From NCBI GenBank assembly GCA_002706365.1, contig PALM01000045.1:36200-100199 (forward strand): a stretch of DNA of 64,000 nucleotides. Reading direction: 5' to 3'. The notes beneath the pieces were generated by a model. That model saw only the letters and a list, made by a program, of their open reading frames with translations. It was not told the origin of the DNA and did not search any database. Positions 41,592 through 50,294 of this stretch are shown in pieces; within the stretch, counting starts at the first letter, position 1; each line of letters begins with the position of its first letter. Origin of the DNA: Flavobacteriales bacterium (GTDB taxonomy: Bacteria > Bacteroidota > Bacteroidia > Flavobacteriales_E > Vicingaceae). The position numbers and the translations under genes are program-made.

Positions 41592-42260
41592 TTAAGCGAC
41601 AGGGATGACCTTGTTCTCTACGATCACAAAAACCCGATCTCCTTCTTTTACATCAAGTGTGTGTAAACCTGTAAAACTGCCAAAGGCCGGAAGAATACCT
41701 CCCGACATACCAAAATAAAAACAGGCAGAGCGGTGACTTTGTCGACCCTTACCCCTTAGCCTTACACCAGGATGAATATGTCCGGCTAAATTGTAAAGTT
41801 CATTATCTGGCTCTTCATCAAGTGGCTCATGAGTTAATATGAATGGATCCAATTGCAAGTTCTCAGCATGCATTTCAATTCCAAGCTTTGAGTAGTGCCG
41901 CTCATCTAGGATGTCGTGATTTCCATTGACCAAATGGAATTTTAGATTTGGATAGAGTTCCAATAGTTCCCCAAATACTTCCCAGTCTTTATTGTAGTCG
42001 CTGTGAAATAGATCTCCTAGAAAAATCACTTCTCTTAGACTTTCGATGCGGAATAATTGGTGAAGCAACAACCAATTTTTATTCTTTGAGGCATTTGGAA
42101 CTGCAATTCCATGCTTTCGAAAGTGGGTGCTTTTACCAAGGTGCAAGTCGGCAAGCAACAGTGTATTCCTGTCTTTCCAGTAAATGGCCTTCTGCGGTAA
42201 CAACTCTAATTCTTGTCCACATAGCTCAATACTCTCGCTTCGATCTATGACTATTTCCAT
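41592..42260 (-). CDS. pdeM: Ligase-associated DNA damage response endonuclease PdeM
   Basis: A 222-residue calcineurin-like metallophosphoesterase. Metal ligand motifs are 'LLADLHLGKS' (DxH), 'VIFLGDLFHSD' (GDxxH), 'FHLVNGNHD' (GNHD), 'FILTHEP' and 'NLAGHIHPGVRL' (GHxH). The flanking sequences match the ligase-associated PdeM subfamily, which accompanies an Lhr-type helicase, an MBL exonuclease and an ATP-dependent DNA ligase. All three partners occur within the next 11 kb. It should act on damaged DNA ends. It overlaps no neighbour and lies 6 nt after the histidine kinase start region on the same strand. Confidence 0.92.
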   Translation of the reverse strand: MEIVIDRSESIELCGQELELLPQKAIYWKDRNTLLLADLHLGKSTHFRKHGIAVPNASKNKNWLLLHQLFRIESLREVIFLGDLFHSDYNKDWEVFGELLELYPNLKFHLVNGNHDILDERHYSKLGIEMHAENLQLDPFILTHEPLDEEPDNELYNLAGHIHPGVRLRGKGRQSHRSACFYFGMSGGILPAFGSFTGLHTLDVKEGDRVFVIVENKVIPVA

Positions 42261-42266
42261 TCCAGA

Positions 42267-44231
42267 TCAAAGTTCGGGATTTTGAATGGGTGCGTGTTTA
42301 ACTTCACTAAAAGAACCTGTGATCTCGAGGTAGAATCCTTTCTGACCATTTGCCCCCCCATAGTTTAGATCTGCTTCGATTTGCTGGCTCAATAACTCGA
42401 TCAGTTCTCTACCTAAGGAACCCTCTTTTAGGTCTTTGAATATTTCGTTGGTCTCCTGAACACCATTATCTCTATAGATAAAGCTCTCTTTCCCATTTTG
42501 ATTACTAAAGTCGAGTTGAATTTCTATGCCATTATCCACTTTGGCATGTTTGATCGAGTTGGTGAAAAGCTCGTTGAAGATCAAACCAAGAGGTAAAGCA
42601 GTATCTATACTCATCTGTATTGAGGGGATGTTAAGTGTGATTTTCAATTTCTCAGGATTACTTTCAATGATCTCATTCGAAAGCTCTTCGAGATAACTCT
42701 TGAAATCGAGATTGCTGATCACTTCAGATTGATAGATCTTCTTGTGCAACAAAGAAATGGAATGGATCCTTTCTTGAGCAATTTTGAAGATGCCCATGCT
42801 CTCTTCACTCAATTTTTTGGAGTTCATTTGAAGCCTAAAAAGGCTACTTACGATCTGTAAATTGTTCTTTACTCTATGGTGTAGCTCTTTTAAAAGCAAT
42901 TCGTTTCTCTGGTTCGATTCAGTAATAATTTCGTTATACCTGGCGAGGTCTTGGTTTTTTTCGGTGAGGTCTTCATTGATCAGAGCCAACTGCTTTCTAG
43001 AGTAGTATCTGTAGAACATTAGCAAGATCATGATAGCGATCAAGACGCCTAGGCTTATGATTACCATGAACAGTTGCTGATTGCTCTGACTAAGCACTTC
43101 GAAATTTTCTCTTGATCTCTGAGCTTGACTATAAATCCTAAAGAATTCCGAGGTTTTTAGCTCCTCCAATTCATAGGCACTTTTGTAGTAACTCAACAAG
43201 CTGTCTGATAGCTGCTGATAATTACTCATTGCCTTCATCATAGAACTTTCGTCGTCTTGCTGTGCATAATACCTTATCAGATCCTGATAATCCTCCGAAA
43301 GCAGTTCCAGTTCGTTGCGCTTTTCAGCAAAATAAATGGACCTATTGGTGTAATAGATTGCTGAATCAATCATCCCAAGGTTTTGGAAGGCTTCGGCCAT
43401 TGTGTTGTACAAATTGTGCAAGCCCACTGTGGTTGGGATCGATTTCAGCATTGCCTCTTCGATCCTACAATAGTATAATGCGGAATCATATTGAGCCCTA
43501 TCCAAAAAAATGGGGGCGAAATTCCCAAATGAGAATGCGTAAAGTGTAGCATTCACCTTTTGAAATGCCGGATTCTGACTTGCCCTCAGATAATGAGCGG
43601 CAGAATCTATCTGACCAATTTTGTAGAATGTTAATCCAAGTCGATTCTGACATTCGTATATCAGTGCGGAGTCCTTAGCACCTTGACTTATCTTTAGTTT
43701 ATCTCTGTAGACTTCAGTTGCAGTCTCATAGTCCTCAACTTTTTCCAAGAGCTCTGCATAATGTCCTAAAAAGAAAGCCTTGATATAATCGCTCTTCAAG
43801 TGGTTTAGAAGTTCGGGGAAAACCTCTCCCATTCTCTGATTTGCCATCTGATTCGCTCCGATGTACTGAAGAGATTTAGCCAAGAGGAGCTTTAAATAAA
43901 GTTCTTCACCACGACTTCGATAGTATTGGAACTCTAATAGGTTTTGAAAGAGTGTAATGGCAACTAACTGACTGTCATTATGCTGTGCTCTTCTCGCTGT
44001 AAATAGAAGGCGTTCAAATTCATTTGCACCTTCTGGGATTACTACCTTTTTATTAATGTGAATGCTATCTTCAATTAGCTGGATGATCTCATTCAACTCA
44101 TAGTTCACCTCTCCCTTCTCCAACTCAAGTTGGTCGAAAGGTATAGGATAGGCCTGAAGATTGGGTTCTGAATATTGCGACCTAAGTAAAAGTGAAGCTA
44201 AAAGGGCTATTAGCAAAAAAGCTAACCTCAT
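42267..44231 (-). CDS. TPR-containing membrane histidine kinase (HisKA_2 type)
   Basis: A 654-residue protein. A signal peptide (residues 1-18) leads to a periplasmic TPR array (about 90-360: 'YETATEVYRDKLKISQGAKDSALIYECQNRLGLTFYKIGQIDSAAHYL', 'LHNLYNTMAEAFQNLGMIDSAIYYTNRS'). One membrane helix follows ('LFMVIISLGVLIAIMILLMFYRYYS', about 392-415), then a coiled coil and a kinase core of HisKA_2/HWE type with 'LLLKELHHRVKNNLQIVSSLFRLQ' and 'LPLGLIFNELFTNSIKHA'. It is an orphan here unless it signals to the LuxR-type protein at 44899. It lies 6 nt upstream of pdeM. Confidence 0.92.
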   Translation of the reverse strand: MRLAFLLIALLASLLLRSQYSEPNLQAYPIPFDQLELEKGEVNYELNEIIQLIEDSIHINKKVVIPEGANEFERLLFTARRAQHNDSQLVAITLFQNLLEFQYYRSRGEELYLKLLLAKSLQYIGANQMANQRMGEVFPELLNHLKSDYIKAFFLGHYAELLEKVEDYETATEVYRDKLKISQGAKDSALIYECQNRLGLTFYKIGQIDSAAHYLRASQNPAFQKVNATLYAFSFGNFAPIFLDRAQYDSALYYCRIEEAMLKSIPTTVGLHNLYNTMAEAFQNLGMIDSAIYYTNRSIYFAEKRNELELLSEDYQDLIRYYAQQDDESSMMKAMSNYQQLSDSLLSYYKSAYELEELKTSEFFRIYSQAQRSRENFEVLSQSNQQLFMVIISLGVLIAIMILLMFYRYYSRKQLALINEDLTEKNQDLARYNEIITESNQRNELLLKELHHRVKNNLQIVSSLFRLQMNSKKLSEESMGIFKIAQERIHSISLLHKKIYQSEVISNLDFKSYLEELSNEIIESNPEKLKITLNIPSIQMSIDTALPLGLIFNELFTNSIKHAKVDNGIEIQLDFSNQNGKESFIYRDNGVQETNEIFKDLKEGSLGRELIELLSQQIEADLNYGGANGQKGFYLEITGSFSEVKHAPIQNPEL

Positions 44232-44270
44232 ATGTTGAGTTTAAAGCCAAAAGGTACTTAAAAGTCCTAT

Positions 44271-44807
44271 TCATTCGGTGCCCTCTGCCACTCTATTTCG
44301 CTTAAGTATGGCTGCGGCGATTAGAGAAATGATCAAACCAATTGGAAGGATCTCCACATAAGTAATGAAGAATTTATAGATCGGATTCTTATAAGCCTCT
44401 TTGAAGTCTTTCATACTTTGGATTTGCTCTTCCTTTTGTGCGTCATCTAATTCCTCCGATTCCATTACTTGAGTGATCTGTTGATCAAAGTATGTATCTC
44501 CAAAATCTGTGAATACAGTTTCGGATAGGATCATCCAGCTCACCACATAAAGAGTAGAAGTGATCAAGGCAATATACAAGCCAATCATAAAGGCCTTGCC
44601 AAAACTGATCATGCCATTACCTTCAGTTTTCCTGTATTTCACAATGGCAAAAAAGATGCTGCTAAATGCGATGAACATACCAGCAAAGCCAATTACTTCT
44701 CCACCGCTCATATCTGCCGAGCTATCGACAAAGTATAAGCTGGTCATCATAGTTGCAGAGACAAACAGACCTGCTATAAGGCCGTACTTTAAAACAATTG
44801 ATTTCAT
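44271..44807 (-). CDS. DUF4199 membrane protein
   Basis: The frame is open to 44882; the ATG at 44807 (MKSIVLKYGLIAGLFV) is the natural start, giving 178 residues. It has four hydrophobic segments: 'YGLIAGLFVSATMMTSLYF', 'VIGFAGMFIAFSSIFFAIV', 'KAFMIGLYIALITSTLYVVSWMI' and the last near 'ILPIGLIISLIAAAILKRN'. A charged loop lies between the third and fourth. This is the DUF4199 pattern. It lies 91 nt downstream of a membrane LuxR-type gene, a recurrent pairing in Bacteroidota, so the two likely form a regulatory unit. Function is unknown. Confidence 0.87.
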   Translation of the reverse strand: MKSIVLKYGLIAGLFVSATMMTSLYFVDSSADMSGGEVIGFAGMFIAFSSIFFAIVKYRKTEGNGMISFGKAFMIGLYIALITSTLYVVSWMILSETVFTDFGDTYFDQQITQVMESEELDDAQKEEQIQSMKDFKEAYKNPIYKFFITYVEILPIGLIISLIAAAILKRNRVAEGTE

Positions 44808-44898
44808 GATCTTAATTTTTGGTTTGGTACAAATGGAAGCCAAATGGAAGAAAAATGACTCATTCGAAAGTATGAAATTCAATTTTAGTTCTTTCGAA

Positions 44899-45318
44899 CT
44901 AGGCGATCAAGCCTTCTTTCCTCGCAATATGAATTGCTTCTGTTCTGCGCTTTGCATTGAGTTTAGAAAATACATTGGCCAAATGACTTTTCACGGTATG
45001 CTCACTGAGGTGAAGGCGCTCTCCAATCTCTTTGTTCGATAAGCCATCGGCAATACCCAAGATCACTTCATGCTCACGATCCGAGATCTGCAGTCGGCTC
45101 TTGATTTCACCCACCAATTCAGGATCGAATTCAATAGCGGCTTTAGGAGAACTACCTCTTTTCCCATACCAAAGTCCGAAAGCCAAAAATGCAATAGCAA
45201 CGAGTGATATATAGATTTCAAGCTGAAAGTTTCCCAGAACGAAAGCAGATTCTAGAAATTTCAAGGCTACCATTAATGCAGCTAGGGCAATGGCGAATAT
45301 GATCAATTCTCGCTTCAC
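44899..45318 (-). CDS. Membrane-anchored LuxR-type transcription factor
   Basis: A 139-residue protein with two membrane helices (residues 5-27 and 36-52), a short linker, and a LuxR/NarL helix-turn-helix (about 75-139: 'LQISDREHEVILGIADGLSNKEIGERLHLSEHTVKSHLANVFSKLNAKRRTEAI'). It has no receiver domain. Such membrane-bound HTH proteins could sense envelope state directly or be released by proteolysis. The DUF4199 membrane gene follows. The start is only 23 nt from the stop of the helicase gene upstream. Confidence 0.9.
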   Translation of the reverse strand: MKRELIIFAIALAALMVALKFLESAFVLGNFQLEIYISLVAIAFLAFGLWYGKRGSSPKAAIEFDPELVGEIKSRLQISDREHEVILGIADGLSNKEIGERLHLSEHTVKSHLANVFSKLNAKRRTEAIHIARKEGLIA

Positions 45319-45341
45319 CTCTCAAAGGTAATTAGCCAGAG

Positions 45342-47783
45342 CTATTTTTCAAGCTGTAATTTCATTCGCTTTATTCGATCTTCTAATTTTTCAGTGCTCA
45401 ACTTTTGTCTAAGTCGATCTACCATAATCGGAAATGAGAATGGCGATGGCTTTTCTAAATGTTGCAATACAATCTTTTGATTCTCTATTCGCTGCATGGC
45501 TTCCATCATGCGGCTTTCTTCCAACTCAAACTCCATCACTTCTTCATATGCCTGACGAAAAAGCAAATTGTCGTTCTCATAATCCTTAAATACTTCAAAA
45601 AACAACTGAGAAGAAGACTGAAGATGCTTGTCCTTTTTATACTTTCCTGGGTAGCCTTTGAATACCAAACCGGAGATAGAGGCAATATCCCTGAACTTTC
45701 TTCTGGCCATTTCAGTGGAATTTACCGACGATTGAATGTCATCATAAAGGTGATCTGAAGTGAAGATCTGATTTTCGATTGCTTCCTCAAGTGGGATTGG
45801 CTGATCTGATAGCAGCTCAAAGCCATAATCATTCAGGGCAATTGAAAAACTAATGGGAGTGATCAGTCCAATACGATAAGCGATTACAGAAGCCATTCCT
45901 TCATGCACGAATCTTCCTTCAAAGGGATAGAAATAGGCATGATAGCCCTCGTTACTTTCAAAATATTCGATCAAAAATTCATCCTCTGCAGGTACATGTG
46001 AGCGCTCACTTTGCTTCTCGATAAGAGGAGCAATTTTTTCCAACTCCTCCGATTCATTGGGCTGCTTTAAACTCTCCCTGATCTTTATTCGAAGCATAGC
46101 TGATAATTGAGATGAAAGTGGCATTCTTCCTCCCGCCCAAGAGGGCACTTTTCCCGTCTTTTTCTTAGAGAGTTTCACCAGAGCTTCCATTCCTTTGATC
46201 TGGATCAATTCCAAAGCTCTCCCACTAAACCAGAACACATCTCCTGGATTTAGTTGAGAAATGAAGTATTCTTCTACTGTGCCAATGAATTTTCCCGACA
46301 TGAATTTGATCTTCATGATCGATTCACTCACGATTGTGCCTATTGATAATCGGTGACGCATGGCCACTTTGCGACTGTTAACCTTATACTTTCCATCTTC
46401 CTCGATCTCTACTTTTTTGAATTCTTCATAACTATCGAGTGATTGGCCGCCCTTTACAATAAAGTCCAACACCCAAAGCCATTCTTCCCTGCTTATGCTC
46501 TCAAAAGAAAAGGTCTTTTTCACTTCTTTGTAGATCTCATCAGGATAAAATCCATCCGAAACGGCCAAGGTCACTAAATACTGGATCAATACATCAAAAG
46601 AGCGGAAATAGGGGATTCGTCTTTCCAGAGTTCCTCTGCGCATAGCTTCACCCAAGGCTGCAGATTCGATGATCTCCAATGAATGAGTGGGCACAAAGTA
46701 GATATTGGAAATTGCTCCAGGTTGATGACCACTTCTACCTGCTCTTTGCATGAAGCGAGCTACACCTTTCGGACTGCCAATCTGAACGATGGTCTCAACA
46801 GGACGAAAGTCAACTCCTAGATCAAGGCTACTTGTGCATACGACAGCTCTCAGCTTTTCTGCATGCAAAGCATCTTCAACCCAATCGCGCAATTCTCGGC
46901 TAATAGAACCATGATGCATGGCCATCTCTCCAGCTAGGTCGGGCTCTGCATCTAGCAGTCTCTGATACCAGATCTCTGCTTGTGAGCGGGTATTGGTGAA
47001 GATCAGAGTGGTTTTACTCTTCTTCACCACCGGAATCACTTTTTCCAGCATACTAATGCCCAGATGGCCGGCCCAGGGGAACTTTTCCACCTCATCCGGT
47101 AGTATGGTTTTCAGCTCAATGCGCTTGTGGATGTTAGCTTTGATGATCTTCTGATTTGAAGAGTTTGCTACTACTCCCCACAGCACCTGCATGGCCTCTT
47201 CCATATTGCCAACAGTTGCAGATATACCCCAAATCCTCAATTTGGGAAGCAGGCTTTTTAACCTCGACTGGGCGAGCTCCATTTGCACTACTCTTTTCGA
47301 GCCCAATACCTCATGCCACTCATCATTCACAATGCATTTTAGTGTGCTAAACTTCTTTTGATAGTCTTTGGTAGCTAGCAGTAACTGTAAGCTTTCGGGA
47401 GTAGTGATCAGTATCTGCGGCAACTTCTTCAATTGTTTGCTGCGCTCTGCCGTTGAGGTGTCTCCGGTCCTTCGGCCGATTTCCCATGGAATATCCAAAG
47501 CCTCACAGGCATTGGTCATAGCCGTTTCTATCTCTTTGGCTAATGCTCGAATGGGGGTTATCCAAAGGCATTGAATGCCTTCTTGGTAGTCTTTTTTATT
47601 TGAGTTTTGGAGATAGTCGGCCAGCACACCTAAGCCAACAGCATAGGTCTTCCCGGAACCGGTAGGGGCATTTACCATGGCATCATAACCATCTAAATAA
47701 GCTTCCCAGCTAGCTTTCTGAAATGGGAATACTTCCCAATTCTGCTGGGTAAACCAATCTTCAATGGGGGTAATGGCTTTCAC
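45342..47783 (-). CDS. Ligase-associated DNA damage response DEXH helicase (Lhr-core type)
   Basis: An 813-residue superfamily 2 helicase. Walker A 'APTGSGKT' (residues 39-46), motif Ia 'WITPIRALAKEI', DExH box D154-E-W-H157, motif III 'ISATVGNMEEAM', and C-terminal RecA domain motifs 'TLIFTNTRSQAEIWYQRL', 'MHHGSISRELRDWVEDAL', 'VVCTSSLDLGVDFRPVETIVQIGSPKGVARFMQRAGRSGH'. The Lhr winged-helix and following domains fill the rest. It belongs to the Lhr-core set with PdeM, the MBL exonuclease and the ATP-dependent ligase. The overall role is DNA repair, with details unsettled. Confidence 0.94.
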   Translation of the reverse strand: MKAITPIEDWFTQQNWEVFPFQKASWEAYLDGYDAMVNAPTGSGKTYAVGLGVLADYLQNSNKKDYQEGIQCLWITPIRALAKEIETAMTNACEALDIPWEIGRRTGDTSTAERSKQLKKLPQILITTPESLQLLLATKDYQKKFSTLKCIVNDEWHEVLGSKRVVQMELAQSRLKSLLPKLRIWGISATVGNMEEAMQVLWGVVANSSNQKIIKANIHKRIELKTILPDEVEKFPWAGHLGISMLEKVIPVVKKSKTTLIFTNTRSQAEIWYQRLLDAEPDLAGEMAMHHGSISRELRDWVEDALHAEKLRAVVCTSSLDLGVDFRPVETIVQIGSPKGVARFMQRAGRSGHQPGAISNIYFVPTHSLEIIESAALGEAMRRGTLERRIPYFRSFDVLIQYLVTLAVSDGFYPDEIYKEVKKTFSFESISREEWLWVLDFIVKGGQSLDSYEEFKKVEIEEDGKYKVNSRKVAMRHRLSIGTIVSESIMKIKFMSGKFIGTVEEYFISQLNPGDVFWFSGRALELIQIKGMEALVKLSKKKTGKVPSWAGGRMPLSSQLSAMLRIKIRESLKQPNESEELEKIAPLIEKQSERSHVPAEDEFLIEYFESNEGYHAYFYPFEGRFVHEGMASVIAYRIGLITPISFSIALNDYGFELLSDQPIPLEEAIENQIFTSDHLYDDIQSSVNSTEMARRKFRDIASISGLVFKGYPGKYKKDKHLQSSSQLFFEVFKDYENDNLLFRQAYEEVMEFELEESRMMEAMQRIENQKIVLQHLEKPSPFSFPIMVDRLRQKLSTEKLEDRIKRMKLQLEK

Positions 47784-47810
47784 CCTATGAAATTATCGAT
47801 ATCGATCAGA

Positions 47811-48800
47811 TTAGAAGTCGGGATGTGCCGGTTGATTATCTAGAATGCCTTCGATCTTCTCAATAGCTTCTTCATTCAGCATGTCAAGTACTTCAATACT
47901 TTGAAGGGTTTCTTCCAACTGCTCTTTTTTAGAGGCCCCTAGAATTGCAGTACTTACATTTTCATTCTTCAAAGCCCATGCAATGGCCAATTTTGGCATA
48001 GTAGTACCCATTTCCTTGGCAAAAGCAGTGAGCTTTCTCACTTTCTCCAGATTCTCATCTACCAGATTTCGATCTTTCAACCATTCTAGGCCATCCATAC
48101 TCAAGCGAGTTTTTTCTGGCATGCCATCATTGTATTTTCCACTGAGGATACCACTGGCCAATGGCGACCAAATAGTAGTTCCTAATCCAACGGTTTTATA
48201 GATCTGAGAGAACTCTACTTCCACTTTATGACGGTGGAACATATTGTATTGTGGCTGCTCCATCGTTGGTCCGATGAGATTGTTCTGTCGGGCAAACATA
48301 TGTGCTTCCATGATCTCTTGAGCACTCCACTCAGAAGTTCCCCAATAGAGGATCTTACCTTGAGTGATGAGGTTATGCATGGTCCATACCGTTTCTTCAA
48401 TTGGAGTTTCTTTATCCGGTCTATGACAAAAGAAAAGGTCCAGATAGTCTAATTGTAATCTTTTCAATGCTGCCTCACATGCCTCAACCAAATGTTTTCT
48501 GCTCAAGCCCCTCTGAGTGGGAAGCTGACCGCCATCTCCAAAGAATGCCTTGGAAGAAACGATATAGGAATCTCTACGCCAATCTCTCGCTTTGAGGATC
48601 TTTCCCATCACTCTTTCAGACTCACCTCTGGCATAGATCTCTGCATTATCGAAAAAATTCACGCCTTTATCGTAAGCGAGGTCCATGAGATCTTCGGCGG
48701 TGGTGTCACCTATTTGCTTTCCAAAAGTGAGCCAAGAGCCAAATGATAGACGGCTTACTTTCAAGCCTGATTTTCCGAGATTGGTGTATTGCATTTCCAT
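47811..48800 (-). CDS. Aldo/keto reductase (KCAB/YghZ-like subgroup)
   Basis: A 329-residue TIM-barrel oxidoreductase using NADPH. The catalytic tetrad is visible: Asp and Tyr in 'GVNFFDNAEIYARGESERVMG', Lys in 'DSYIVSSKAFF', and His in 'LDLFFCHRPDKETPIEET'. The cofactor region is 'IWSPLASGILSGKYND' and 'STAILGASKKEQLEETL'. This is the potassium-channel beta-subunit-like group, which reduces small aldehydes. M1 or M3 could be the start. Substrate is unknown. Confidence 0.92.
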   Translation of the reverse strand: MEMQYTNLGKSGLKVSRLSFGSWLTFGKQIGDTTAEDLMDLAYDKGVNFFDNAEIYARGESERVMGKILKARDWRRDSYIVSSKAFFGDGGQLPTQRGLSRKHLVEACEAALKRLQLDYLDLFFCHRPDKETPIEETVWTMHNLITQGKILYWGTSEWSAQEIMEAHMFARQNNLIGPTMEQPQYNMFHRHKVEVEFSQIYKTVGLGTTIWSPLASGILSGKYNDGMPEKTRLSMDGLEWLKDRNLVDENLEKVRKLTAFAKEMGTTMPKLAIAWALKNENVSTAILGASKKEQLEETLQSIEVLDMLNEEAIEKIEGILDNQPAHPDF

Positions 48801-48875
48801 GGTTTGAGTGTTTCTTATTTGTAACTAAAATCCTCCTACAATGTTTAGATAATCGAAGGTAAAAATTAAAATTTG

Positions 48876-48921
48876 AGTTATACCACAAAGTTTCTCTGAG
48901 TTTGCGCTGAGTCTCCCAGAG
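48876..48921 (+). repeat. Left 46-bp imperfect inverted repeat flanking the GxxExxY gene
   Basis: Starting AGTTATACCACAAAGTTTC, this block aligns without gaps to the reverse complement of 49332-49377, with about 34 of 46 positions matching (counted by eye). Differences are mostly single substitutions in an alternating CTCTGAG/CACAGAG pattern. It lies 37 bp before the gene start. Confidence 0.8.
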
Positions 48922-48958
48922 CCATTTATTTCCAAAAAATATGTTGTAACTTAAATGG

Positions 48959-49339
48959 ATGAAATTAAATGAACTTAGTGGAGAGATTATCAAAAGAGCA
49001 ATGAAAGTTCATACTGCTCTTGGTCCTGGATTGTTGGAGTCGGCTTATTCACGGTGTTTGTATTATGAATTAATGAAGACTAAACTAAATATCGAGAAGG
49101 AGGTTCCTCAGCCAGTTATTTATGAAGAAGTGAAACTAGATCATGGGTATAGGATTGATTTATTGGTGGAAAGAAAAATAGTATTGGAGATAAAGTCTGT
49201 TGAAGCAATAACAGATGTTCATGAGGCACAATTGCTTACATATCTGAAACTAGGGAATTATCCACTTGGATTAATCCTGAATTTTCATGTGAAGAGCATG
49301 AAATTTGGTATAAAAAGGATGATTAATAGTACTCTGTGA
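48959..49339 (+). CDS. GxxExxY family protein (PD-(D/E)XK nuclease-like)
   Basis: A 126-residue protein with the family motif G24-L-L-E27-S-A-Y30. A restriction-endonuclease-like core follows: D67 in 'HGYRIDLLVERK', E77-x-K79 in 'IVLEIKS', then Q91 in 'HEAQLLTYLKLGNYPLGLILNF'. This is the PD-(D/E)XK layout with the helical Gln seen in RecB-like nucleases. The biological role of GxxExxY proteins is not known. The gene is an isolated single unit bounded by 46-bp imperfect inverted repeats and has its own TGA 7 bases into the right flank. Confidence 0.92.
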   Translation: MKLNELSGEIIKRAMKVHTALGPGLLESAYSRCLYYELMKTKLNIEKEVPQPVIYEEVKLDHGYRIDLLVERKIVLEIKSVEAITDVHEAQLLTYLKLGNYPLGLILNFHVKSMKFGIKRMINSTL

Positions 49340-49377
49340 AACTCTGAGAGAACTCTGTGAAAATCTGCGGTACAACT
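49332..49377 (-). repeat. Right 46-bp imperfect inverted repeat flanking the GxxExxY gene
   Basis: This block (CTCTGTGAAACTCTGAGAGA and onward) is the inverted partner of 48876-48921 and overlaps the last bases of the gene, including its stop. It is internally quasi-repetitive, with CTCTGTGAAA occurring twice. No target-site duplication is evident just outside the two repeats. Confidence 0.8.
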
Positions 49378-49392
49378 ATAGATGGATTACCC

Positions 49393-49400
49393 TACATTTG
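49393..49400 (+). promoter_or_regulatory. Minus-7 box TACATTTG
   Basis: A perfect TAnnTTTG element 19 nt upstream of the DUF4197 gene ATG at 49420 and just outside the right repeat of the GxxExxY unit. Confidence 0.55.
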
Positions 49401-49419
49401 AATACCAAATCGAAAAACT

Positions 49420-50151
49420 ATGAGCTTAAACACAATCTTTACCACTTGCCTCTTAAGCCTATTCCTGGCTTGCGGAAATTTGAATGAAGCCATGAAAAGC
49501 ATGGAGGATATGACCACTCCAACACCTTCCGCCGTGCCAAGCACTGAAGAAATGGCAATGGGCTTAAAGGAAGCTTTGATCAAAGGCACAGAAATGGGAG
49601 TTAGTCAATTGAATCAAAGTGGAGGATACCTCAATGATCCTCAGGTGAAGATCCCTTTTCCTGAAGATCTAGTTAAAGTGAAGAACACCCTTATCGATTT
49701 GGGCTTACAATCGAAAGTTGATCAAGTCGTCAATTCTATGAATGCGGCAGCTGAAGATGCAGTAATTGAAGCTAAGCCACTTTTTGTGAATGCTATCAGA
49801 GAAATGACCATCGACGATGCCAGAGAAATACTTTTCGGCAGTGATACTGCGGCTACTTTCTATTTGAAGCAAAAGACCAGTGCAGGACTTCAAAATGCTT
49901 TTAAACCGAAGATCAAAACTTCACTCGATAAAGTAAATGCCACAAAGTATTGGGAAGATGCCATTGGGACATACAATAAAATCCCATTAGTTACTAAAGT
50001 GAACGAGGACTTGCCTGCTTATGTCACTGATCTTGCTATCCAAGGTCTCTTTCTACAGATTGCAGAAGAAGAAGCGGCAATTCGCGAAAACCCTCTTGAA
50101 AGAACTAAAGATATATTAAAGAAAGTCTTTGGTTATGCAGATGGTGAATAA
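49420..50151 (+). CDS. DUF4197 lipoprotein
   Basis: A 243-residue protein with signal and lipobox 'SLFLAC' (residues 1-18). The rest matches DUF4197: 'EEMAMGLKEALIKGTEMGVSQLNQSGGYLNDPQVKIPFPEDLVKVKNTL', 'MNAAAEDAVIEAKPLFVNAIREMTIDDAREILFGSDTAATFYLKQKT', 'VTDLAIQGLFLQIAEEEAAIRENPLERT'. The protein is helical and probably sits at the outer membrane facing the periplasm. Its function is unknown. The final helix 'DILKKVFGYAD' is typical of the family. Confidence 0.92.
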   Translation: MSLNTIFTTCLLSLFLACGNLNEAMKSMEDMTTPTPSAVPSTEEMAMGLKEALIKGTEMGVSQLNQSGGYLNDPQVKIPFPEDLVKVKNTLIDLGLQSKVDQVVNSMNAAAEDAVIEAKPLFVNAIREMTIDDAREILFGSDTAATFYLKQKTSAGLQNAFKPKIKTSLDKVNATKYWEDAIGTYNKIPLVTKVNEDLPAYVTDLAIQGLFLQIAEEEAAIRENPLERTKDILKKVFGYADGE

Positions 50152-50190
50152 GCTAGGAAGCTATAACTCAAAGGTTCACGAGGGTTTCTC

Positions 50191-50250
50191 GAAGGTGCGC
50201 AAAGCTTAGTTCTTAGCGTTCCTTTGCGAAGCCATAGCGTGCCATAGCGT
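50191..50250. repeat. Intergenic CGCAAAG/CTTTGCG hairpin and tandem 10-mer
   Basis: CGCAAAG (50198-50204) and CTTTGCG (50222-50228) can pair, and GCCATAGCGT is repeated in tandem at 50231-50250. The composition resembles the CACAGAG/CGCAAAG-type repeats that flank the GxxExxY gene, about 800 bp away. No promoter box was found between here and the exonuclease start. Confidence 0.5.
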
Positions 50251-50294
50251 CACAGCTAAAAACTCCTTTGAAAAAGCAGTGTTATTTATAAGTA

